The notes: generated from the sequence alone by a model not told the origin. 64,000 nt of DNA from Tretioscincus oriximinensis (GCA_022410635.1 JAJVDF010000236.1:609496-673495); one strand, 5' to 3'. Counted from the first letter of the stretch, positions 42,096-53,574 are shown. Numbers and translations: made by a program.

Positions 42096-42329
42096 GCAAA
42101 TAGGAGCCCCCCACGGGACTAGGCCGTGTTAGCTACCCTGGGGGGGGGAAGGAGGCCTCTTTAACCAATCCGTACTCAGTCCTGCCACAGGAGGCATTTT
42201 TTCTGCTCGCAGGAAGGCGGCCAGGGGACTTGCTGGTATCTTAGCATAGGAGCTGCCACCCACATGCCACAGTAGGCTATGGCAGGCCCCACACTGGCAT
42301 GGGATGGAGCCAGAGGCGGAAGCTGCTTC

Positions 42330-42656
42330 TGAAAACGTAAGAACCTAAGGGGAGCCCCGCTGAATGGGGCCAAAGCCCACCTGGTCCAGCCTTCNGTCTG
42401 GCACGGGCCTAACCGTGGCCCCCGGCCAGGCTCCCCCTGTTCTCGGTGCCCTGCAAAGGGCATGGTAGGAATCCTGCCTGTGGCTCCATCCCAGAGGCAG
42501 CGTCAAGAGATCCACCCTAGTGGCTATTTAGAACCTTGCTGCCCATATACTTGTCTAATCCTGTCTTAAAGCTACCCAGGCTGCTGGCTGCCACCACCTC
42601 TTCTGGAAGTAAATTCCAAAGGCCGACGGCCTTCTGGGTGAAAAAATACTTCACCC
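42330..42656 (-). mobile_element. CR1 3' fragment
   Basis: Minus-strand 3'-UTR and ORF2 end, ending at the CTGGGTGAAAAAATACTTC phrase immediately before the CpG island. Confidence 0.8.
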
Positions 42657-43420
42657 AGGACTACAACTCCCATGAGCCCTCCACGCCGAGGGCCTTGTAG
42701 TTCTCACGGGGCAAAATCGCAGGGGCGGCGCTGCCCTCGACGAACCTTCCGCTTCAGCCGACGCCGGACGCGATCGAAAGCCAGCTGCGGCGGCAGCGAG
42801 ACGTGGGGGAGGAGCCACCAGATGACGTGCCCTAAGGACAGGGTCGCGATTGGCCTGCNGGCAAGCGGGTGGGCGGAGCGCAGGTGGGATTTCGCAGCGC
42901 GGACTGACCGGCTGCAATCCAAAGATGGCCGCTCCCAAGGGATAGTGGGCGGGATCAGTGGCAGGGAATTACTCAAGGGGGGGGAGGAGGAGGAGCCACC
43001 CCGGATCACGTGCCCACAGCGCCGCGCCGCGATTGGCCTGTGTGCTTCCCTCGCCGCGCCTCCGTCCCAAGGGCCCCTGAATGGTGCCCAGGTCGCCCCA
43101 CTGGGCTCCCCGGCGCGCGCCCGCCCGGGCCCCTGCTGCGAGCGCGGAGAGCAGGTGAGGCGCCCAGGGCACCGTGTGAGGCAGGGCAGGATGCGGCCCC
43201 CTTGGCCTCCCCCGCGCCGAAGGCTGGAGCCGCCCAGGGGCCCCGTCGCTCCTCCGCGAGGAGACCGGAACCCCCCGGCCGCCTCCGCCGCCTCCGCCCC
43301 GCCTGGCGTCCCGCCCAGGGAGTCCCGCCCAGCGCCTCCCCCGACGGGCTCGTCCGCCGCTCCCTCCCGGGCCATGGCGGGGACGACGGCAGCAGGGGGG
43401 CGCGGACCGGTACGGCGGGG
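42657..43420. promoter_or_regulatory. CpG island promoter of KRAB zinc-finger gene 2
   Basis: Dense CpG block. At its left edge GACTACAACTCCCATGAG (42658) and, inverted, CTTGTAGTTCTCACGGG (42692) resemble ZNF143-type sites. CCAAT-type boxes (ATTGG) occur at 42849 and 43032. A coding start (ATG 43374) with a splice donor at 43410 lies at its right edge. Confidence 0.65.
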
Positions 43421-46400
43421 GGCAGGGGGCCCCGGGAGGGCGGGCAGCAGCTGGGGGTTTGGGCGCGGGGGGCGGCTGGGTGGGAAATGGGCGCCCCGCC
43501 GGGACTGCGGGGGCCCTTGGCGCCTCCAAGGGGCCTCCCCGCCCGGCCGCCCATCGTCTTGGGCCCTCAAACTCCGCTGCTGCGGGGCTTGTGCCTGCTG
43601 GGTGTCAGCGCGGCCCCATTGCACCCGCCGGCTCCGCGGAGGCCTAAGGAAAGCCGCCGAAATATATTCGCTTGCCCGTGTGGGTTTCGCCCCGGAGCCG
43701 CAAGGTAGGGCTGGACAGGCCCGCGCAGGGGTCTCCGTGGCCCTTCAGGCGGAAGGACAGGCGGGATCCCCGGCGCACCCCTCGCGGGGGCTTCCGCCTG
43801 CCCTGGGGCCGGGGGTGGCGGCTGGCGGAGGGAAGGCGGGGCGGGGGCTGCTGTGGCTCAGCTCAGCAGGGCGCCCCGGGGCCCCCTTGGGTCAGGACGG
43901 GCAGCAAACCCCCCTGGGGCTGTGGGCACAGGGCGAATGGGAGAAGCCAAAGGTTAGTCGCCCTGCTGCTTGCCTGTCCTCGACAGCACCGAAGTCCAAA
44001 CGAAAGACGTGGCCCGGGCTGAGCCCAACACCTTCCGCCTTCCTTGCTCAGCCCTTCTGAAAGCAACGCAGGAGACCTTGTGAAAGGGAAACAACAGCAA
44101 AGGCGGATACTGGCAATAAAATAATAAGTCAAAGAGAGACATTTCACCCAGAGGCGCTTCAGGATCTTCTGCTTGGGGCATCATTGACCCCTAAGAGATT
44201 ATTATGGAAAGTGGCCCTGAGACAGAATTTTCTGTGAAGGGTTTGTTTGTTCATATATATATATTCTGCTCAAAACAATTAATTACTCCCTTACGTGAAA
44301 GGCTTCCCTTAATGGTTTTGAACAGTAGATCCCCTGCCCTGTACTCAAAAGTCTCAGTGCAAAACAGACGTTTTATTTCACCCTGAACCCTTCAGCTGCC
44401 AGGGCCCTTTAGAAATGCAAACAAGCAAAATCTGAAGATGGGGAAGAAGGTCATTCACACGCTGCCCAGAAAAGGGAGCTGCGGAGGTCAAAACATATCC
44501 GGAAAACCGCCCGGCTTGAGTGTTGGAGGACGTTGCGTTTGAATGGCTGGCAGTGCATTTCACCAGCAGCGACACTTTGATGAGCACAAATGGGGCCTGC
44601 CGTCCTCTGCGCTGGCACGTGGGTGAGCCAAGTGGGGGCTGCCATTGGGTCACCTCCAGCGGAAGGAGGCAAAACTCTTACCTGTCCTCAACTCCCTGCA
44701 AATGGTATTTCAGGAATCCTGCCTGGTTCTCCATCCTGATGGCTCTAGATTCACTTGGCCTCCATCAACGATGTGCCTCACCCTGTCTTGAATGTATCAA
44801 GGCTGCTGGCTGCCACCACCTCTCCTGGAAGTCAGTTCCACAGGCCGATGACCCGCTGGGTGAAAAAATACTTTCCTTTGTCTGTCCTCACTCTTCTGCC
44901 CACCACTTTTAAGGAAGGCCTCCTGCGCCGAGTGTTAGGCGATAGAGAAAACAGTTTTCCTCTATTCACCTTGTCCACCCCACGCACGATTGTATTGACC
45001 TCACCCAGATCCCTTCTTAAACGTCGTCTTTTGAGGCTGGAGGGGCCCAGACGTTGCAGTCGGATTTCACGTGGGATTTTTTCCAGCCTCTTGATCATTC
45101 TGGTTTGCGCGCGAGGATGGACGTCCCCTTGGAACTGAGGGTAACTTTTTTTCCTGTGCGATTCTTGTCCGACATCCATCCTAGTAGCCACCGATCCATT
45201 TGGCTTCTATGAATGTGTCTAATCCTGTCTTAAAATTCTCCAGGCTTTATCCAGCCGCCACCACCACCTTTTCTGGAAGTGAATCCCATAGACTGATGAC
45301 CCTCTGGGTGAAAAAACACTCTTTCCTTCCTACTTGTTTTGCCCATCAGATTCAAAGAGGGGGCCCTGGTGCTGTGCAGTAGAGAAAGGGCTTTTTCTCC
45401 GTCCACCTTGTCCACCCCATGCATGGTTTTGCCCTTNAATCAGAGCCTGGCACAACTGGCAAAGGGCTGCGGTTCCTTCTTATGGGATCAGCCTCCAGCG
45501 CTTGGTGAGGAACCCCCCCCCCCCTTCTGCCCCTGCAGGTCCTGGCCTCTGCGTTTGACGCCGTTGCCGTCTGCTTCTCCTTGGAGGAGTGGGCGATGCT
45601 GACGGAGGAGCAGAAGATCTTCTACGAAGACGTCATGGAGGAGACCTTTGAGCTGGTCGCTTCACTGGGTGAGGGTATGCAAATCCCCTTCCCTTTTCTC
45701 CCACCCAAATGTTCACTGCTGCTTTCCTTGCAAAGAGCAGCCCCTGGCCAGGTGCACAGCTATCCAGCCCCCTCTTCCTGGGCATTTAAGGAAGCAGGGG
45801 GAAGGGGCTGTGGGAGTCCACTCTGAGGACTGCCCCCCCCCCCCTCTCCTTGTTCTGCAAAAGAAACTGGAAGCCAGATCCTGCCTCTGCACCCTTGGGG
45901 CTGCCCCTTTGCCCTGAGCCCCCTTTCCTTCTTCCTTCCTCCACGCAGCTGACCCCTGCCCGGACGTGATTGTGAGGGTGGAGCCAGAAGAAGAGGAGGA
46001 GGAGCCTGACCTTGGGTCCCATCCTGGCTGGAGGGTGGGAGGATCGGCTGCCCTTCCCGCTGGTGGGTTGGGGCCCTGGTTGGTCTTGGGGCAGGGAGGA
46101 AAGGGTGGAAACTGGAGGCACTTCTGCGGGGCTTCACCAGGCTCAGCTGGGCCCCAGTAAGAAGGGAAAGAAGTTCGGGGTCACTCTTCCTTTATCTGCA
46201 CTTGTATCCTGCTCTGTCCCCAGATGTCTCAAGTAACGACAGAACGGAGAGCAGTGCCCAGAAAGGCTCAGTGGGCAGGAGGAAGTGGGCTTGGGAGGCT
46301 GTTTCCTTAGCCCAAAGGCCGGGGGATGCAGACGCTTCCTCAAGTTGTTTCCAAAACTAAACAGCAAAAATGTTCGCCTGACCTTGGGAAACCGTGTTAG

Positions 46401-47898
46401 TCTGGACCTAGCAAGGGGGCGTCCTGATACCTTCGAGACTAGTGAAAGGGGGCCAGCAGCAGGGGCTTCCGTAGACAAGGCTCCTTCTTCAGCCGCAAAG
46501 AGCAAGATGGCTCTTTCTTTGAAATCCTACCTTTAAAGAAAAATAGTTGGTAGCTGGAACTGCACCCGAGCAAGTCAGCCAATGTTGTTTTGCCTCTTTA
46601 TAAATCTGGGGAGGCCACACGGGGAATCCTGTGTACATTTCTGGTCATCACATCTCAGAAAGAAAATTGTGGAACTAGAGACGGTGCAGGAAAGGGCAAC
46701 AAGTACNATTAAGGGGCTGGAACAAAATCCCTTATGAAAGGCTGCAACGTCTGGGCTTCCTCAGCCTTGAAAGAAGCAATTTAAAAGTTGATTGGATTGA
46801 AGTGTATAAAATCGCACACGGGATGGATAAGGTGGAGAGGGAGAAAATATTTATCATGTTGGTGGACCAACAGGGGAAAGTATTTTTTTCTCCCAGAGGG
46901 TCACTCGCCACTGGAATTTACTTCCAGAGGAGGTGGTGGTACTTTGCAGCCTGGGTGAGGCAGGAGGCTGGGCGAGGTGGGGCCCCTCTTATGTTCTTAT
47001 CCCTGTGGGTGCAGGGGGCCCCTTAGGTTCCGCCTGCATAGCCAGGGCAGGCTCCGGCAGGCCCCGCGTGTCACGTTGAATGCTTTCCGCCTCTTGCCGT
47101 TTCCTCACTTGGGGTCTCTGTGCTGCTGCTGTTCCCACAGCTAGGTGGAGCGATGGGGCCGAGGCGAGTGCCTTGAGTGGGGATCCTGCTGCCTCCCCCC
47201 CCAGGAGCGTCCCTGCATCCCCCTCCCTGCAAGACCGGCAGTGTGAGGTGAAGCTGACCGACCCGAGGAGCCTGGGCTGGCAGGGCAAGGACCCTTTGCA
47301 AGGCAGGCCTTGGACCCCCGAGGAGAAGCCCAGCCGTCTGGGGCCTAGGCGGAGCTTCCCAGCCCCAGGGGCCCGGCAAGATCTCCACAGGGACAACCAG
47401 CCCCCTTTCGTCTGCCCCTCCTGCGGGAAGCCCTTCCACTACCGCCTCAACCTTTTGGCCCACAAGAAGCTCCGCGGCAGGCAGGCACATTCTTGTGCCC
47501 ATTGTGACAGCCGGTTCTGCCTCAGGGGGGACCTTCTGCGCCACAGGGCTAGGAACTANGGGGCCCAGGGCCCGCCCCCTTGCCACAAGGACCCTCTGCT
47601 TGCCCTCAAGGTGGAGGAAGATCCTTTGTGCCCAGAAAGAAACGGGGCTTCGGGGGGCCACCGTGAGGCTGGATTCTTCCCACGGGGCGACGCGGCCGAG
47701 CCCAAAGAGGAAGCGTTCATCTGCGCCGAGTGCGGCCAGGGCTTCGCCTGGGAGGAGGCCCTCCACGCCCACCAGCGGGGCCACGCGCAGGGAAAGAAGC
47801 ACCCCTGCAGCACGGCCGCAAGCCCCCCAATGGGCGGGGTCAACAGGAAGAGGAAGAGCCAGGGCAGCAGGAGTGGGGGGGCTGGAGTTTTCTGTTGA
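43374..47898 (+). CDS. KRAB zinc-finger gene 2 (four-exon model)
   Basis: Exons 43374-43409 (MAGTTAAGGRGP, phase 0 out), 45539-45668 (KRAB-A), 45949-46062 (acidic spacer) and 47141-47898 (finger exon); all AG/GT and phase compatible (0, 1, 1), 345 residues. The KRAB-A exon reads AVAVCFSLEEWAMLTEEQKI and YEDVMEETFELVASLG; the starting VTFED is altered to SAFDA. The spacer reads DVIVRVEPEEEEEEPDLGS, common after KRAB-A in reptile genes. Finger 1 has CPSCGKPF with an abnormal His spacing, finger 2 (CAHCDSRF) has Asn for the last His, and finger 3 (CAECGQGF ... H-x3-H) is intact. The C-terminus (NRKRKSQGSRSGG) is basic. Few intact fingers suggest decay or a function mainly through protein contacts. 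Confidence 0.65.
44585..45440 (-). mobile_element. CR1 fragments in intron 1 of gene 2
   Basis: 44585-45165 contains 3'-UTR and ORF2 end up to the IRLQRLGPSSLKRRRLRRDL block. 45170-45440 is a second partial copy. Confidence 0.8.
45539..45668 (+). CDS. KRAB-A box exon of gene 2
   Basis: Acceptor TTCTGCCCCTGCAG ends at 45538; donor GTGAGG starts at 45669. 130 nt, phase 0 in and phase 1 out, the same phases as KRAB-A of the first gene. EEW and the LVASLG ending are conserved. Confidence 0.85.
45735..46304 (+). repeat. Segmental duplication, copy A (contains spacer exon)
   Basis: 570 bp nearly identical to 50762-51328. Includes the acceptor, the 114-nt spacer exon 45949-46062 and downstream intron sequence. 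See copy B. Confidence 0.92.
46555..47005 (+). mobile_element. CR1-type LINE, 3' fragment
   Basis: RT C-terminus (VVLPLYKSG... region with deletions) to a GGGCCCCTCTTATGTTCTTAT tail, in the intron before the finger exon. Confidence 0.8.
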
Positions 47899-48399
47899 AA
47901 CTGCGCCCACCGTGGCCAGGGCGTGGGGTCAGGCAACCTGAGGCGAAAAGAGTTCAAGGTTAGCGTGGCCCTGGGGTTTCGGCCCCTTCACTATAAACGT
48001 CTTGCTAAATCTGGGGCTTCAGTTACTGCGGGGCGTCCAAGAGCGAGACCAGGCTGGCATTCTTGCCTGGCAGTTGCTGCTAACCGCATCTGCATCACAG
48101 ATACCGACTGAGTTCCCCAGGGGAAGGATGGGGCACAGAGTCAGCGGGAGAAGGATCTGCATTTGTCAGAAACGTGGGCCAGGGGTTTCAAAGGAATAAC
48201 TGGCTGTAAAAAATCTAGCAAAGGGGTCACACACCACCTTGGAGACTAACAAAGGGAGGCAGCGAGAGCATTCATAGGCAAGGCTATTTCAGATGCTGCC
48301 TTTTTCCTGGGGGAAGAAAGTGTAAAGTCAGCAGGGGTTGCAATCTAAAGAACTGCAGAAAGGTGGAGGGGAGACTAGCCTTATCTATCTGCACCACCC

Positions 48400-48690
48400 C
48401 TTTCAACAGCCAATGGAGCAGGAAGCCAGGGCAGGGCCTCCTCTGTAGTTGCCCCCAGGCTATGGAACAGTCTCCCCCTCGAGGTGTCTCAGTCACCGGC
48501 TGTATTTTAGAAGATCCTTGAAGACGCCCCTCTTTCACTTGGCCTTTGGCTGAAGAAATGCCATTTTCCTTTCCATTCTTAGATAACGTTTTAACAGAAA
48601 TTTTGTATTTTTCTTATTGTTGGCCACCCTGAGACTTTGGGTTATAGGGTGGGGTACAGAAGTATAAATACAAATAATAAAAAGAACTGC
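48400..48690 (+). mobile_element. L2-like LINE 3' end
   Basis: Plus strand reads QGRASSVVAPRLWNSLP then EVSQSPAVF, an L2-type ORF2 C-terminus, followed by a 3'-UTR ending CACCCTGAGACTTTGGG and an A-rich tail (AATAATAAAAA). Confidence 0.65.
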
Positions 48691-48729
48691 CTGAACAGAC
48701 TGGGCTCTAGGTCCATGGATGTCCTTGGT

Positions 48730-48849
48730 CCTGTCCCCACTGAGCCTTATTCTGGGTTATATCCCTGGGCTTGGTTGTCCACATGCCAGTGTAGGCTATG
48801 GCAGGCTCCTATTCTGAGATATAGCCAAGAGAAGCTCAGTGGGGACAGG
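48730..48849. repeat. MITE-like foldback element with 16-bp terminal inverted repeats
   Basis: CCTGTCCCCACTGAGC at the left and GCTCAGTGGGGACAGG at the right are exact reverse complements; 120 bp in total with no coding capacity. The core (GTCCACATGCCAGTGTAGGC) recurs elsewhere in the window. Confidence 0.7.
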
Positions 48850-49254
48850 GCCTGTGCTTTATAAATTAATCCCTGAGATGCCACAAGATTTTCTTGGATT
48901 TTGGAGCAGGGAGAACAAATTGTGTCCAGAACACCCAAATGGGCAATTGATAGCAGCTTCTCCCTCACCTCACCGGCGGCCTACGAGGAGGGAAGGCAGC
49001 CGCCTGCTTTGGGGGTTGGAGGGAGGAAAGAGCAAATGGAAGGAGGCAAGGAGGGCAGAGAGGAGCAAAATGATGTTTGGAGGAAAAGAGGGAGGGGGGG
49101 CAGAGAGGCCACAGCCCTGTGTCAGCCACCACAAACTGCTTGCTCCAAGCCATAGGGCACCCATGCCAGCCAGGCAGAGCACCCACACAGCAGTGCCCAG
49201 CTGGGCACCCTTTGCATGGCACATCGGCAGCAGGCGCCTTCCACCAAAATTTGT

Positions 49255-50510
49255 GAATTTTAGCAGTTTAAAAAGTAGGTTTTTTTCCTGCAAACCAAGC
49301 CCCTGAAGGGGAAGGAGCTTGCTGGTGGAGTGACAGGGAGGAGCTAGCAGACCAGCTCAGCCCAAGGAAGAAGGGCAGAAAATCACCAGGAGAGAGAGCC
49401 TGGGAATTTTGGAATTTTAGCAGTTTAAAAAGCAGGTTTTTTTCCTGCAAAACCAAGCCCCTGAAGGGGGAGGAGCTTGCTGGTGGAGTGAGAGGGAGGA
49501 GCTAGCAAACCAGCTCAGTCACTTCCTCTTTCCAGCCCAAGGAACAAGGGCAGAAAATCGCCAGGAGAGAGAGCCTGGGAATTTGGGAATTTTAGCAAAC
49601 CATGTGCCTGAGGCGCGCGAAGTTCTCCAGCTCAACTAACAGGTTATTCTATTTAGATTTTATATATATTTTTAAAATACTAACCAATAATAATAATAAA
49701 AACACTAGCTCTGCTGTGAGGTAATCTCAGAAATTTTGTTGCTACAATTTAGTACGAGATACAAACATTATATAAATTACTAAAAAAAAATAAATAGTAA
49801 AATAAAAACAAAACTAATTTTCTTGTTTATTTAGAAATAATACAAATCTAATTATATCCAATAGAGGGTTTTTTAAAACAAACAATATATTTTAAGGTAA
49901 TTCACTTCATAACATATACTAAATAAATAATTTTAATAGTTTTACTAAAAGTCTTAGATTATAACCATANCTAAAGGATCTTCAAACAGAGAAAAAAATT
50001 TAACAGTAATAAAAGTAAACTATAAATATATTAGGAATGAAGGTAGNGAGCCAGCAGNGGGAAGGGGGCTTTCCAGTGTTTTGCACTGAGTGTCAGATGT
50101 ATGACGATCTACNTGCNGGNGAGAAGTCCTGGGTGTGTGTTCGGTGCAAGGNGCTCCTGGCTCTCAGGGAACNTGTTTCTTCCCTTGAGGCCAAGGTTGC
50201 TGACCTGGAGAAGCAGAGAGACAGGAANAGGCNTCAGGACGAGACCTCCNGGGATGCCNTAGGAGCATCCCACTCCCGGNAATGCAGCCCTCCAGNTGCC
50301 TTGGAGAATGGGGGTTTCAGGCAGAGAGGACATCAGAGCNAGGAAGAGGGACAGCTTCCCTNAGTGGGGACCCCTTCCTTAGAAGATGTGCCAGTATCCT
50401 CTTGCACCGAGGATNGTCCTCCACGGGTGGAGGGAGGGGGGCTTCTTGTAGTNGGNGATTCGATTGTCAGGCCCTGGCCTGCGTGTGCTGTACCACCCCT
50501 TTTTTGACAT
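49255..50510 (+). mobile_element. CR1-like LINE 5' end: tandem promoter repeats and ORF1 start
   Basis: 49255-49600 holds two full and one partial copy of a 157-175 bp unit (GAATTTTAGCAGTTTAAAAAG ... GAGAGAGCCTGGGAATTT), then an AT-rich stretch, then an open frame at 50037-50507. It encodes a Cys motif (FCTECQMYDDL ... WVCVRCK), a coiled-coil-like VSSLEAKVADLEKQRDR and a DSIVR-type esterase beginning, the layout of CR1-clade ORF1. It is truncated at about 50510. Most copies elsewhere are 5'-truncated, so this is the only 5' end seen. Unusually many ambiguous bases. Confidence 0.7.
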
Positions 50511-50534
50511 CACTGAATCAATCGCGCCTTCTGA

Positions 50535-50665
50535 TTTGAGGACCCTCACAATGGGATGAGGAAGGTAGAATATGAGCCTTGGGGTGAAAGCTTCTAAGCT
50601 GCTTTGAATAAGCCACTTTGAGTGAGAAAAGCCAGGTAGAAAAGCCCCATGTTTCTCCTTCTCCT
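50535..50665 (+). repeat. tRNA-derived SINE, 3' half
   Basis: GAGCCTTGGGGTGAAAGC, CTTTGAGTGAGAAAAGC and a CTTCTCCTTC end match the 3' part of SINE family A. Confidence 0.6.
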
Positions 50666-50761
50666 TCATCGGTATAGGAAACAGCACATTTTACAAGGTT
50701 AAAATCAGCACAGTTTTGAATGTTAACACAAAAGGCGTCTGCATGTTGCTGTCCTGGGCTG

Positions 50762-51328
50762 GAGCAGCCCCTGGCCAGGTGCCCACCTATCCAGCCCCCC
50801 CTCTCCTGGGCATTTAAGGAAGCAGGGGGAAGGGGCTGTGGGAGTCCACTCTGAGGACTGCCCCCCCCCTTCTCCTTGTCCTGCAAAAGAAACTGGAAGC
50901 CAGATCCTGCCTCTGCACCCTTGGGGCTGCCCCTTTGCCCTGAGCCCCCTTTCCTTCTTCCTTCCTCCACGCAGCTGACCCCTGCCCGGACGTGATTGTG
51001 AGGGTGGAGCCAGAAGAAGAGGAGGAGGAGCCTGACCTTGGGTCCCATCCTGGCTGGAGGGTGGGAGGATCGGCTGCCCTTCCCGCTGGTGGGTTGGGGC
51101 CCTGGTTGGTCTTGGGGCAGGGAGGAAAGGGTGGAAACTGGAGGCACTTCTGCGGGGCTTCACCAGGCTCAGCTGGGCCCCATTAAGAAGAGAAAGAAGT
51201 TCGGGGTCACTCTTCCTTTATCTGCACTTGTATCCTGCTCTGTTCCCAGAGGTCTCAAGTAATGATAGAACGGAGAACAAGATAGAAAGGCTCAGTGGGC
51301 AGGAGGAAGTGGGCTTGGGAGGCTGTTT
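50762..51328 (+). repeat. Segmental duplication, copy B (second spacer exon)
   Basis: 567 bp matching copy A with few substitutions and small indels (for example a shorter C run near 50861). The duplicated spacer exon, 50975-51088, keeps its acceptor, its open frame and the GTGGGT donor, so it is still splice-competent in principle. Confidence 0.92.
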
Positions 51329-51690
51329 TATTGTATGAAAATCAAAGCGGAAGAACAGTGATCAGACTCTTCCGCCATCCACATCGCCCCAAACCTAAAC
51401 CCCTCATCCCTCCCGTGCACAGAACTAGAACGGCGTCCATGACTGGAGCGCGGGAAATCATTTGTAGCCACTGTAGGAAGGAGATTCTCACTTTCTTCCG
51501 TGCTGAGCCCCTGCTTGTGATTTTATATATCTTGTCATCAACAGCCCCTTCCTTCTGGGATCGTATTTTGGCCTTACGCCGGATTGTAGCAAACGCCCTT
51601 CGGTTGGGGCCAAGGTCAATCGAGTCCGCCAGTCCCCTTCCCAACCTCAGGGTCCTTTGGGTGCTCCTTCCTTCTCTTGTCCCCTTCCAG

Positions 51691-52278
51691 ACAGTCACGC
51701 AGAGCCAGGGCAAGAAGGAACGGAAGCTGCGCCTTCCTGGAGGACCCCCAGAAGTTCCCAGAAGGCTGTGGCCCCGATGCCCACGAGGGGCCCCTCTGCA
51801 CCCAGGGAGCGGCTTGCAGTGCCGCCAGCCATTACCGTGGCCGCCACCACCCAGGGCCTCAAGGCCCCCGCGGCCGAGCGCCCCTTTGCCTGCAGCGTGT
51901 GCGGGAAGCGCTTCCAGGGCAACCTGGCCACCCACCTGCGGGTGCACACGGGGGAGAGGCCCTTCCCTTGCTCCCAGTGCGGCCAGCGCTCCGGCCAGAA
52001 GGGGGACCTGGTGCGGCCCCTGCGCACTCACACGGGGGAGAAGCCCTTCCCCTGCCCGGAGTGCGGCAAGCGCTTCAACCGCAAGTCCAACTTCCTCACC
52101 CACCAGAAGGTCCACCGTGGTGAGCGGCCCTTCGTGTGCGGCCCGGAAGACCTTCCCCCTCCACCCGAAGGTCCACGGGGGGGACCGGCCCTTCCCCTGC
52201 CCGGAGTGCGGCAAGCGCTTCAAGCACAAGGGCAACCTGCACACCCACCGCCGCCCCCACCCGCCGGAGCGCCCCTGA
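51691..52278 (+). pseudogene. Second C2H2 finger exon, frameshifted
   Basis: Acceptor TCCCCTTCCAG ends at 51690, phase 1 in, so either spacer exon could splice to it. Finger 1 (CSVCGKRF) lacks two residues in the loop and finger 2 (CSQCGQRS) has Pro for the first His. Finger 3 ([13 protein letters not shown] ... H-x3-H) is intact. In finger 4 the frame shifts at about 52138-52145: the [10 protein letters not shown] part and finger 5 ([13 protein letters not shown], intact) continue in another frame to TGA at 52276. H-TGEKP linkers are present ([18 protein letters not shown]), unlike in gene 1. It is either a decaying finger array or a live exon with one assembly error; the first two damaged fingers favour decay. 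Confidence 0.7.
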
Positions 52279-53574
52279 CCGGAGGGGGAGCTTGGCAAGG
52301 GTGGCCCATAGTGGAGCTCTGCAGCGATCAGCTGGTGGGACGGAGAAGCAGGAAGGAGGCCCCCGTTCATCCGGGTCTCTGGTTGGCGGCNCAAGGGACG
52401 GGCAGAGCGAACGCAAGAGGGCAAAACCAGGGCTGTCTCAGGTGCAGATCCTGATAGTTCAGGGCCTCCCGGCATCGCTGTGATGCTGCAGGCTNCAGAG
52501 AGCTCCGTGGCAGCGGTGGGAGCCAGAGCTGCCTGTCCCGGGCCTCCCTATAGNTCCTGCCTCTTTCCTGCTGCTGGCTTTATGGGGCAAAGCAGGGGCA
52601 GGTTGGCCAGGGTGTCGGCTGGCCCCATGGCAAGGGGNNCCCTGGTGAAGTGGGCACTGCCNGCCCTGGGGTTTACTTGTGTTTCAAAAGCCGCTGTGGG
52701 CAGATGGTGCGTCAGTCTTCGCTCCCTCCCGCTGCACCAGTCTGCCCCCGGGGCAGGGAGAGGGTTGCAAAGGAGGCTGGAGGCAAGAGCATAGCTGAGG
52801 GTCCAGGTTAGAGCTTGAGACAAGGAGGCCTGACGGAGGGGAGGGTGGAAACTGGAGGCACAGGGAGAAATGCAAACTGCAAGCCCAGGTAAAAGAGGCC
52901 TATTGACAGGGTGCCAGGTGTAAACAAGAACAATAACAGGTCAGCTTCCTGGATGCCCAGCAGCTTCACGAAGCTGGTAGTACCAGGAACAGGTTCTAGC
53001 AGGGCCTCCTGGGAAGTGTAGTCTGAGCATCAGGCAGCCTCTTCTGTGCAGCTTGCATGGGGCCCTGCCCTACAAACCACAACTCTGAGCCTGCAGTCTA
53101 GGCTGGGGGACGGAGGCCTCTTTAGCCAATCTGGGCCCAGTTTCGCACACAGGANACATTTTTGCTTCTTACAGGAAGTTGTCTGGGGAACCCATCTATG
53201 GATCCCTCTTCAATATTTATTGAAAATAAATGTCACTAAGCAGAGAAGGTTTTGTGGAACTCCTTGGCAGGTGAGCCCCAACAGGACGGGGTCACACCAC
53301 ATTGATCTCAGCAGGGGGAACTGGGGGAGAGAAGGGGGGGTCAGCCCGAGTGGAAGGATGCTGACTGGACATCCCAGCTGTCTTGCATAGCAAGGTGGTC
53401 CAAGTACTTTCAGTCACCCTGCTGCAGAGCAGATGGAACAACAGACTCTGAGAAGGTATTTGCAGCAACCCTCTGGATACGTGAAGCACAATTTGTTTCC
53501 AATCAGTACAATGGTTCCGAGATTAGCCCAAGACCACCAGGCGGCTGTTCTGATACACGGATGAAAGGGGGAGG
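52279..53574. other. Unassigned intergenic sequence
   Basis: No gene recognised. 53108-53190 (GGAGGCCTCTTTAGCCAATC ...) resembles 42146-42240, a shared short repeat of unknown class. Confidence 0.4.

Noticed and set aside
42672..44060. 462-codon open frame through the CpG island
   Set aside because: Low-complexity Gly/Arg/Pro product, crosses a plausible splice donor at 43410, no domain; expected by chance in very GC-rich sequence.
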